Positions 7,933 to 13,446 of a DNA stretch of 14,913 nucleotides are shown piece after piece. The position numbers and the translations under genes were made by a program. Source of the stretch: Azoarcus sp. Its GTDB lineage: Bacteria; Pseudomonadota; Gammaproteobacteria; Burkholderiales; Rhodocyclaceae. The stretch lies in NCBI GenBank assembly GCA_031282905.1, contig JAITCV010000237.1:1-14913 (forward strand), in the 5' to 3' direction. Below the pieces are notes generated by a model. It was given only the letters and a program-made list of their open reading frames with translations, did no database searches and was not told the origin of the DNA. Position 1 is the first letter of the stretch. Each line of letters begins with the position of its first letter.

Positions 7933-8580
7933 TCATCCCGGACTGGACAAGATCACGGTCTCCCCGCCCAACTCCGGCGCGCTGGCTGGAGCCTGCCCGC
8001 CCCCGCCGATATACACCACCACGCCAATGACGACCGCCACCACCGTCGCCCATCCGATGCGGTCGACATAACGGTGCAGCGCCGTTTCCATCCGCACCCC
8101 GCCCCAGGCCATCAGCGCGGCGACGAGGGAAAACCTCGCGCCCCGGCCAATCAGGGAAGCCAGCGCGAATGGCAGGAGCGGCATCGCCAGCACCCCGGCG
8201 GCAATGGTGAACACCTTGTAGGGAATCGGCGAAAATCCAGCGACGAACACCGCCCAGAAACCCCATTGCCGAAACCAGTTCTCCGCGATCTGGTAACTTC
8301 CCCAATAACTGCTCCCGCGCAGCCAGGGCGCGATCGCATCGAAAGCAAAGACCCCGATCAGATAACCGAACAATCCGCCGGCCACCGAGGCCAGCGTGGT
8401 CAGCAAAGCGAAACCAAACGCTCGTCTTGGCTGGGCAAGACACATCGGCGCCAACATCACATCGGGCGGAATGGGGAAAAACGAGGATTCGGCAAAACTC
8501 AGCGTACCGAGATACCACGGCGCATGGCGATGACGCGCCCATTGCATGGCACGACGGTAAAGAGGAGAAAAAATCTTCAT
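7933..8580 (-). CDS. YqaA/DedA-like (SNARE-associated, VTT) inner-membrane protein
   Basis: This 215-residue hydrophobic protein shows the signature of the DedA/YqaA superfamily: FAESSFFPIPPD (29-40) before a first re-entrant or membrane segment, GYLIG (72-76), then GFSPIPYKVFTIAAGV (115-130) and GRGARF (145-150). Further membrane segments lie near 54-78, 108-142 and 172-194, so it is probably in the inner membrane. DedA relatives are tied to lipid scrambling or transport and membrane homeostasis; YqaA itself has no settled function. I chose the ATG at 8580 (MKIFSPLYRR) because a weak GGA sits six bases upstream and family members commonly begin near this sequence. Earlier in-frame ATGs at 8586 and 8610 would add 2 or 10 residues. 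The Gly/Pro-rich C-terminal tail (about 192-215) is outside the conserved domain. It is convergent with the flavodoxin-like gene and divergent from miaA. Confidence 0.85.
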   Translation of the reverse strand: MKIFSPLYRRAMQWARHRHAPWYLGTLSFAESSFFPIPPDVMLAPMCLAQPRRAFGFALLTTLASVAGGLFGYLIGVFAFDAIAPWLRGSSYWGSYQIAENWFRQWGFWAVFVAGFSPIPYKVFTIAAGVLAMPLLPFALASLIGRGARFSLVAALMAWGGVRMETALHRYVDRIGWATVVAVVIGVVVYIGGGGQAPASAPELGGETVILSSPG

Positions 8581-8729
8581 CTGCATTCCAGTCAGGCTGA
8601 TGCCTGCCATGATAACGATTTGCCCGACACCAATGTGGGGCCGACTCCCAGTCGCCAGATCGAAATGACCGGTGGCCGCGCTGATTTCTTTCTCACCACA
8701 GCTCCAAGCTTACTCACGACAAGATACGC

Positions 8730-9692
8730 ATGATTTCCCCCGACGGTCCACTTTCCCCGCTTCCCGCCATCCTGCTCATCGGCCCCACCGCCAGCGGCAA
8801 GACCGCCTGCGCGCTGGCGCTCGCGCGCGAACTGGCGGTAGAGATCATCAGCGTGGATTCGGCGCTGGTCTATCGTGACATGGACATCGGCACCGCCAAA
8901 CCGACCGCCGCCGAGCGCGCGATCTGCCCCCACCATCTGATCGACCTCATCAGCCCGGAGGCCAGCTATTCCGCCGCGCGATTTTGTGCCGATGCCCACC
9001 GCCTGATCGCGGAAATCAGCGCGCGCGGCCGGATTCCGCTGCTTGTCGGCGGCACCATGCTCTACTACAAGACGCTACGCGACGGACTTGCCGAATTGCC
9101 CCAGGCCGACGCCGGTTTGCGCGCCGACCTCGATCGCCGCGCCCGGGACGAAGGCTGGCCCGCGCTCCATGCCGAACTGCGCCGTCTCGACCCCGAAACC
9201 GCCGCCCGCCTCGCGCCCAACGATGCCCAACGCATCCAGCGTGCCCTTGAAATCGTACTGCTCGGCGGCTTGCCGCTCTCCGCGCTCCAGGCGCGCAGCA
9301 CGACCCCCCCCTTGCCTTTTCGCCCGATCACGGTCGCGCTCGCCCCCGGTGCGCGCGGCGAACTGCACGCCCGCATCGCAAGCCGGTTCGAGCAGATGCT
9401 GGCGCACGGCCTGGTCGACGAAGTTGCCGCCCTCCGTCGACGCTACCGCCTCACCCCCGAACTGCCCGCGATGCGCTGCGTCGGCTACCGGCAAGCCTGG
9501 GCCTATCTCGACGGCGAAATCGACCTGGACGGTCTGCGCGCCACCGGCATCGCCGCCACCCGCCAACTGGCGAAACGGCAACTCACCTGGCAACGCCAGT
9601 TCCGCGAACGATGGCCGGAATGGCAAGAAGTCGATTGCCTGCGTCCCGATCTGGCGGAGGCGGTGCGCGCCGCCGTACTCGCGCGCCTATGA
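8730..9692 (+). CDS. miaA: tRNA dimethylallyltransferase MiaA
   Basis: This 320-residue enzyme transfers a dimethylallyl group to N6 of A37 in tRNAs that read codons starting with U. Visible motifs are the P-loop GPTASGKT (18-25), SVDSALVYRDMDIGTAKP (41-58, with the catalytic Asp at 43), GGTMLYYKTL (108-117), the NDAQRIQRALE block (164-174) and MRCVGYRQ (258-265). The Lys/Arg-rich ATRQLAKRQLTW segment (276-287) contacts tRNA in the family. Length is normal (E. coli 316). The first ATG is the only good start; the upstream sequence has only a weak purine stretch. MiaA is usually next to mutL or hfq, but here it stands between an outward-facing YqaA-like gene and a convergent RDD gene whose stop overlaps its own by six bases. 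The tRNA-Ser(UGA) in this window is a natural substrate class, since it carries A at positions 36 and 37. Confidence 0.97.
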   Translation: MISPDGPLSPLPAILLIGPTASGKTACALALARELAVEIISVDSALVYRDMDIGTAKPTAAERAICPHHLIDLISPEASYSAARFCADAHRLIAEISARGRIPLLVGGTMLYYKTLRDGLAELPQADAGLRADLDRRARDEGWPALHAELRRLDPETAARLAPNDAQRIQRALEIVLLGGLPLSALQARSTTPPLPFRPITVALAPGARGELHARIASRFEQMLAHGLVDEVAALRRRYRLTPELPAMRCVGYRQAWAYLDGEIDLDGLRATGIAATRQLAKRQLTWQRQFRERWPEWQEVDCLRPDLAEAVRAAVLARL

Positions 9693-10172
9693 TTTTTTCA
9701 CCACCGGCAACAACACCACCCGCGTAGCGGCAAGGCGGTCATGGAAAAACTGCCGTTCAGGGTCGAACAAGGCCCACAGCAAACCCGCGCCGCACGACAG
9801 CACCGACGGCCACGCCAATGCGCAGCGCAAGCTGGCGCGTCCCACGGACAGCCCGCGCCCATCGGCGGCAACCACTTTCAACCGCCACGTCTGCATCGCC
9901 AGCGTCTGTCCATGGCGATGCCAATACCAGATGAAATAGCCGCTGAGCACGGCGACGGCATGCAACAGCTCCAGCCAGCCCAACCAGGCGGGCGAAGCTT
10001 TCGCATCCAGCCCCCACAAAATGAACGCCCACGGCGCCAGCCAGGCAAAGGCCAACACGCCGACGAGCAGCAGCATCTCATACAGCATGCACGCCAGACG
10101 GCGGCGCAGGCCGGCCAGTTCGACCACCGTCCTGGCGGTTGATGCCGGTGAAACGGATGTTGGAACATTCAT
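9687..10172 (-). CDS. RDD family membrane protein
   Basis: This 161-residue protein matches the RDD family: an N-terminal GLRRRLACMLYE block (21-32), membrane segments near 30-53, 64-85 and 112-134, the central GQTLAMQTWRLKVV motif (88-101), and FHDRLAATRVV (143-153) at the end. The family is named for a conserved Arg and two Asp; here Glu (E32) stands where the first Asp is usual. RDD proteins are inner-membrane proteins, some tied to ion or proton movement, most of unknown role. I chose the ATG at 10172 rather than 10196 because GAGG lies seven bases upstream of it. Its stop codon overlaps the end of convergent miaA by six bases. Confidence 0.88.
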   Translation of the reverse strand: MNVPTSVSPASTARTVVELAGLRRRLACMLYEMLLLVGVLAFAWLAPWAFILWGLDAKASPAWLGWLELLHAVAVLSGYFIWYWHRHGQTLAMQTWRLKVVAADGRGLSVGRASLRCALAWPSVLSCGAGLLWALFDPERQFFHDRLAATRVVLLPVVKKS

Positions 10173-10238
10173 CGAAATACCTCGTTGCGCTGCCACTTTC
10201 GATTGCCCAGCGCTCGTGGCGATCCACGCTGCGGTCCA

Positions 10239-10257
10239 TCTATGCTAAATACATAGA
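10239..10257. repeat. Small inverted repeat upstream of the RDD gene
   Basis: TCTATG-CTAAATA-CATAGA is a perfect 6-base inverted repeat with a 7-base AT-rich centre, about 70 bases upstream of the RDD start. It is the only AT-rich spot in this short gap and could be an operator or part of a minus-strand promoter. I see no good -35/-10 pair to settle this. Confidence 0.3.
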
Positions 10258-10290
10258 CAGGGACGACGCATGCGCCGCCCACAGGCCGCC

Positions 10291-10323
10291 TGGATTGCCA
10301 CGGACCTTTCACTCGCAATGACG
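10291..10323 (-). repeat. Degenerate copy of a dispersed palindromic repeat
   Basis: Read on the minus strand this begins CGTCATTGCGAGTGAAAGG and ends GTGGCAATCC, with ATTGC/GCAAT arms near its two ends. It resembles a dispersed intergenic repeat seen in many proteobacteria, whose consensus runs roughly CGTCATTGCGAG-n-GTGGCAATCC. Its conceptual translation contains the telltale VIASERSVAIQ string often found in mis-annotated small ORFs. It lies in the 187-base gap between the RDD and TPR genes. Identification is from memory of the consensus; the middle of this copy is diverged. Confidence 0.6.
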
Positions 10324-10359
10324 AATGCTCGTATTGGCTTTTGGCTTTGTCGATCTGCT

Positions 10360-11163
10360 CTAAAGCGGTTTCGGCGAATCATCGCCGATTGGCTGATTTT
10401 CGGCCTTTGCCTTTTCGAGCGCCTGCCTGGCATGTTGCAGCCATGGGCGATTGATCAGTTTTGAATAGCGGGTATTCCAGTATCGGCTATCGCTGATGAC
10501 GTCTTCGTAGAGCGCGCGCGCCTTGTCCCGATCGCCGCCTTCGTCCTGCGCGGTGAGCCAATCGGCATAGCGGCATTTCACTTCCTGGCCCTCGCCCACG
10601 GTCAACGCCACATCGAAAGCGGCTCGCGTATCGGCGGAATTCGTACCGGCGAGGGCGCGCGCATACAAAAGCGCCGTGGCCGCGTGTTGGCGGTATTGCG
10701 GATATTGGGAATGGAGTTTTTCGATGGTTGCGAGCGAATGGGCCGAATCATCGAGCGCCAACCACGTCCGCGCCATACCCATGAGCAGTTCCGGATCCGT
10801 CGAAAAAGGGCCGCTGGCCGCTTGTTGATACTGTTCCAGCGCGGACGCGGGTTTGCCCGCTTCGAGCAGGGCGGTGGCCAGACGGATACGGTTGCCGACC
10901 GTGGGCGTGAGTTCAAATGCTTTTTGCGCCATCCGCAGTTCGCGGGCGGGGTCGATGATGCTCGTGATCGCCCGCGCGGCCACGTATCCCATCCGGCTTT
11001 GACGTATTTCCGGCAGGAAAACGGCGAAGAAATAGACAATGCTCCCCAACAGGGGAAATCCAAACAAAATATATACCCAGGATGAGTTCTGCCTGCTCTT
11101 GATCGCATGGATCGCAAAAAACAGGGCGATCACCACGTGCAGGCCAATACCGAGAAGAGGCAT
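10360..11163 (-). CDS. Membrane-anchored tetratricopeptide repeat protein with PLDc_N-like N-terminus
   Basis: This 267-residue protein starts with two predicted membrane helices (about 3-22 and 29-51) joined by a short basic loop, an arrangement like the PLDc_N domain found at the start of cardiolipin synthases. The rest is soluble helix pairs of tetratricopeptide type: roughly 91-120 (ALLEAGKPASALEQYQQA), 124-155, 161-190 and 195-223 (ARALYEDVI). Such repeats bind other proteins, so it may be an inner-membrane scaffold; which side of the membrane the repeats face is not clear. No catalytic HKD motif is present, so it is not a phospholipase or cardiolipin synthase. I chose the ATG at 11163 over 11181 because AAGGA lies seven bases upstream of it. 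The function is unknown. Confidence 0.82.
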   Translation of the reverse strand: MPLLGIGLHVVIALFFAIHAIKSRQNSSWVYILFGFPLLGSIVYFFAVFLPEIRQSRMGYVAARAITSIIDPARELRMAQKAFELTPTVGNRIRLATALLEAGKPASALEQYQQAASGPFSTDPELLMGMARTWLALDDSAHSLATIEKLHSQYPQYRQHAATALLYARALAGTNSADTRAAFDVALTVGEGQEVKCRYADWLTAQDEGGDRDKARALYEDVISDSRYWNTRYSKLINRPWLQHARQALEKAKAENQPIGDDSPKPL

Positions 11164-11261
11164 ATATCGTTCCTTGTACAAAAAAATGATTTCCGGGCGC
11201 GATTATGCCCTGCCTTCACAAGATATGCCCCCGTAACCCAATGCCTTGGCCTCGTTCTTAC

Positions 11262-11349
11262 TGGCGGAGGCGGTGAGATTCGAACTCACGAACGGTTGCC
11301 CGTTGCCGGTTTTCAAGACCGGTGCAATCGACCACTCTGCCACACCTCC
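11262..11349 (-). tRNA. tRNA-Ser (anticodon UGA)
   Basis: The minus strand folds as a complete class II tRNA of 88 bases. The 7-pair acceptor stem joins GGAGGTG with CGCCTCC, followed by discriminator G and an encoded CCA. The anticodon stem CCGGT/ACCGG closes the loop CTTGAAA, giving anticodon UGA (plus-strand TCA at 11313-11315). The long variable arm pairs ACGG with CCGT, as expected for serine. The T arm is GTGAG-TTCGAAT-CTCAC. It reads UCA and probably other UCN codons, and A36-A37 makes it a MiaA-type substrate. Confidence 0.97.
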
Positions 11350-11373
11350 CGCAACCTGCCTTCAAGACCGATC

Positions 11374-11442
11374 ATGCTATATAGATGATCCGGAAACGGT
11401 GGAACAAACCGGTGTCTCGAATGCGGGCGCAGTATATAGCAT
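11374..11442. repeat. 10-base inverted repeat with 49-base spacer
   Basis: ATGCTATATA at 11374-11383 and TATATAGCAT at 11433-11442 are perfect inverse copies in an otherwise GC-rich stretch between the HAD gene's stop and tRNA-Ser. In a minus-strand transcript the arms could pair and end the HAD message. As DNA they give a second TATATA box facing the gap. The spacing is long for a simple terminator. Confidence 0.45.
11378..11407 (-). promoter_or_regulatory. Putative promoter of tRNA-Ser
   Basis: On the minus strand, TTGTTC (11402-11407) and TATATA (11378-11383) are 18 bases apart. They would start a transcript near 11371, about 20 bases before the mature tRNA 5' end. The -35 match is weak (TTG only), so this rests mainly on the -10 box and its position. 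The -10 box lies within one arm of a longer inverted repeat. Confidence 0.4.
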
Positions 11443-11445
11443 TGG

Positions 11446-12096
11446 CTACACGTTTGCCCGCAGCCAGGCATCGAGATCCTGCGAGGTGGCGATGCAGGCC
11501 AGCGGAGATTCGGCGGCGAGCGCGTCGTGTGGGTGGGCGCCGTATGTGACGCCAATTCCGGCGACGCCCGCGTTCCTTGCCATCTGTAAGTCATGGGTGG
11601 TGTCGCCGATCATCAGGGTACGCTCGGCAGTCACGCCCAGTTCGCACATCAGTTCTTCAAGCATCGCCGGGTGCGGTTTGGAAATGCTTTCGTCGGCACA
11701 GCGCGTGGCGTGGAAATAGTTGCCCATGCCGGACTGGGCCAGCACATGGGTCAGTCCCAGCCGACTCTTGCCGGTCGCCACCGCGAGCAGATGCCCTTGC
11801 GCACTCAGCCAGTCCAGCATGGCGGGGACGCCGGGAAAAAGCGCGAGCGTCTCGCTGAACGCCAAGTAATGGCGGCGATATGATAAAGACATTTTATGAT
11901 AATCCCTGGGTGCAAGATCGGGCACCACGTGGGCGAGCGCCTCGCTCAAGCCAAGGCCGATCACATGGCGCGCGCGTTCATCCGATGGCGGCGGCAAGCC
12001 GAGGTCGATGCTGGCTGCCTGGATGGCCCGGGCAATCGCCACGGTCGAGTCCATCAGGGTGCCATCCCAGTCAAAAACGATGAGGTCGAAGTTCAT
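11446..12096 (-). CDS. HAD-IA family hydrolase, phosphoglycolate-phosphatase-like
   Basis: This 216-residue protein carries all four haloacid-dehalogenase motifs: DWDGT with nucleophile D9 and acid/base D11, T108 in VATGKS, K140 in SKPHP, and GDTTHD (D165, D169). A helical cap of about 16-85 lies between motifs I and II, giving the HAD-IA subclass. The fold and length fit phosphoglycolate phosphatase (Gph) and related sugar-phosphate phosphatases, but the sequence alone does not fix the substrate. The start ATG overlaps the rluC stop in the ATGA arrangement, so the two are translated from one message and probably coupled; no separate ribosome binding site is evident. An rluC-HAD pair next to rne recurs in betaproteobacteria, as I recall. 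Confidence 0.9.
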   Translation of the reverse strand: MNFDLIVFDWDGTLMDSTVAIARAIQAASIDLGLPPPSDERARHVIGLGLSEALAHVVPDLAPRDYHKMSLSYRRHYLAFSETLALFPGVPAMLDWLSAQGHLLAVATGKSRLGLTHVLAQSGMGNYFHATRCADESISKPHPAMLEELMCELGVTAERTLMIGDTTHDLQMARNAGVAGIGVTYGAHPHDALAAESPLACIATSQDLDAWLRANV

Positions 12097-13031
12097 GTTC
12101 GGTCGAGATTGTCTACGAAATCTTGCAGGGCGAAAGGCAGGGGCGCGGTGAGACTCAGGCGTTCGCCGGTCAGTGGGTGGTTGAAGGTCAGCGATGCGGC
12201 ATGGAGAAACATGCGGCGCAAACCCCTGGTCTCCAGATTTTTGTTGAGCGCGAAATCGCCATATTTGTCATCGCCGCAGAGTGGAAAACCCAGATGGGCG
12301 AGGTGCACGCGAATCTGGTGGGTGCGCCCGGTTTTCAGTTCGATTTCGAGCAGGCTGAATTCCGGCCAGCGCCTGAGCAGACGCGCGATGCTGTGCGCCG
12401 CTTTGCCTTCGGCGCTTACCCGCACTCGGCGCTCGCCTTCGGCGGTGAGGTATTTGTGGAGTGGCGCCTTGATGTGCTGGAGCGGATTCAGCCATTGTCC
12501 GGCAACCAGGGCGAGGTAGCGTTTTTCCATCGCGCCCGTGCGCATCATGTCATGCAGCGCGGTGAGCGCCGAACGTTTCTTGGCCACGATGAGCAGGCCC
12601 GAGGTCTCACGGTCGAGGCGATGCGCGAGTTCGAGCATGCGCGCCTGGGGACGCTGGGCGCGCAATTGTTCGATCACGCCGTGGCTCACGCCGCTGCCGC
12701 CATGCACGGCAAGACCGGCGGCTTTGTCGATCACGATGAGCGCTTCGTCTTCGAACACCACCGGCAGAATCTTGCCCACCGAGGCGGGAACGACGCTGGT
12801 CGTGGCCGCTCGCATGGGCGGAATCCGCAGATCGTCCCCCACGGCAAGGCGATAGGTCTGTTGTATCCGGCGGCCATTGACCCGCACCTCGCCGCTGCGC
12901 AGGATGCGGTAGATATGGCTTTTGGGCACACCCTTGGCCCGCCGCAGCAGGTAGTTGTCGATACGCTGGCCGGCCGCGGTCTCATCGATCTGCTCATGCC
13001 GCACAACGGCAGCTTTACCTTGCGTCGTCAT
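12093..13031 (-). CDS. rluC: 23S rRNA pseudouridine synthase RluC
   Basis: This 312-residue enzyme isomerises specific uridines of 23S rRNA (955, 2504 and 2580 in E. coli) to pseudouridine. An S4 RNA-binding domain occupies about 17-75 (GQRIDNYLL, then SGEVRVNGRR). The catalytic domain has HRLDRETSGLL with the catalytic Asp at D140, and TGRTHQIRVHLAHLGFPLCGD near 235-255. Length is normal (E. coli 319). Divergence from rne is the same arrangement as in E. coli, which supports RluC over RluA or RluD. The ATG has only an AGG directly touching it, so either initiation is leaderless or weak, or a slightly later start is used. It is followed by the HAD gene with a four-base overlap. Confidence 0.93.
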   Translation of the reverse strand: MTTQGKAAVVRHEQIDETAAGQRIDNYLLRRAKGVPKSHIYRILRSGEVRVNGRRIQQTYRLAVGDDLRIPPMRAATTSVVPASVGKILPVVFEDEALIVIDKAAGLAVHGGSGVSHGVIEQLRAQRPQARMLELAHRLDRETSGLLIVAKKRSALTALHDMMRTGAMEKRYLALVAGQWLNPLQHIKAPLHKYLTAEGERRVRVSAEGKAAHSIARLLRRWPEFSLLEIELKTGRTHQIRVHLAHLGFPLCGDDKYGDFALNKNLETRGLRRMFLHAASLTFNHPLTGERLSLTAPLPFALQDFVDNLDRT

Positions 13032-13043
13032 CCTGAATATAAT
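13014..13043 (+). promoter_or_regulatory. Putative rne promoter overlapping the rluC start
   Basis: A perfect TATAAT (13038-13043) has a four-of-six -35-like TTTACC (13014-13019) 18 bases upstream. Transcription would start near 13050, giving a leader of about 397 bases, similar in scale to the 361-base autoregulatory leader of E. coli rne. The -35 box lies inside the first codons of rluC, so the two divergent genes would compete for this DNA. Confidence 0.5.
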
Positions 13044-13446
13044 CCACGGCTGGTTTGATCCGGTTGCGGTTGTTTATCTCCACGCGCCACGAGGCGGTGA
13101 GAGGTGTACAACACGCCGAGCCCGAAACGCGCGCTCCCGGTCGACCATCGCGCGAGCGCCATGCCGCCCAAAAAGGGGCGATGGTAACGCAATCGACAAA
13201 CTTCGACACACCTGTCCGGCCTTCAAGGCTGAAGACACAGACAACGCGCAAGACGCAAGCAGGATCAAACGCTTCCGCCGTTTCATGATCGGCGAGGGCA
13301 AGAGAACACCGACCAGCCTATCCATCACAGCCCAGAATGAACAACCGGATGAACGCAGTCCCTTCCAACAGTTTCTAGACCCGGCCCAGCGCGATGGGTG
13401 CGCTGATCGTCCTGCCTGCGCCTGTCAGCGCGGGAGAACGACACAC
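13044..13446 (+). other. Long structured rne leader
   Basis: No family-recognisable gene lies here. Several stems can be drawn: ACCATCGC with GCGATGGT (13144-13151 / 13178-13185), competing with CGCCC/GGGCG (13065-based arm at 13165-13169 with 13176-13180); CTTCA-AGGC-TGAAG (13221-13234); GATC/GATC enclosing AAACG/CGTTT (13263-13290); and CAGCGC/GCGCTG near the end. In E. coli, RNase E represses its own synthesis through hairpins in a leader of this size, so a similar role is likely here by analogy. A 13-codon mini-ORF (13337-13378) without a ribosome binding site is present in another frame. The rne frame itself has no stop through this stretch. Confidence 0.5.
13387..13436 (+). promoter_or_regulatory. 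Alternative hairpins beside the rne ribosome binding site
   Basis: GCGCTG (13400-13405) can pair with CAGCGC on either side: 13387-13392 (7-base loop) or 13426-13431 (20-base loop). The second copy is directly followed by the likely Shine-Dalgarno GGGAG (13432-13436), ten bases before the ATG. The two 6-base-pair stems are mutually exclusive, so one leaves the binding site open and the other places a stem against it. Whether this is used is inference. Confidence 0.4.

Noticed and set aside
7411..8733. A 440-codon plus-strand frame spanning the flavodoxin-like gene and the YqaA-like gene
   Set aside because: It lies out of frame in one real gene and antisense to another, and its translation is low-complexity Arg/Pro/His-rich.
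10245..10433. A 62-codon minus-strand frame containing VIASERSVAIQ
   Set aside because: That string is the translation of a dispersed DNA repeat, not a protein.
12123..13058. A 311-codon plus-strand frame opposite rluC
   Set aside because: It is antisense to a gene with an intact catalytic HRLD motif and has no domain of its own.
13337..13378. A 13-codon upstream mini-ORF (MNNRMNAVPSNSF) in the rne leader
   Set aside because: It has no ribosome binding site and no sign of a regulatory peptide; it is noted only as part of the leader.
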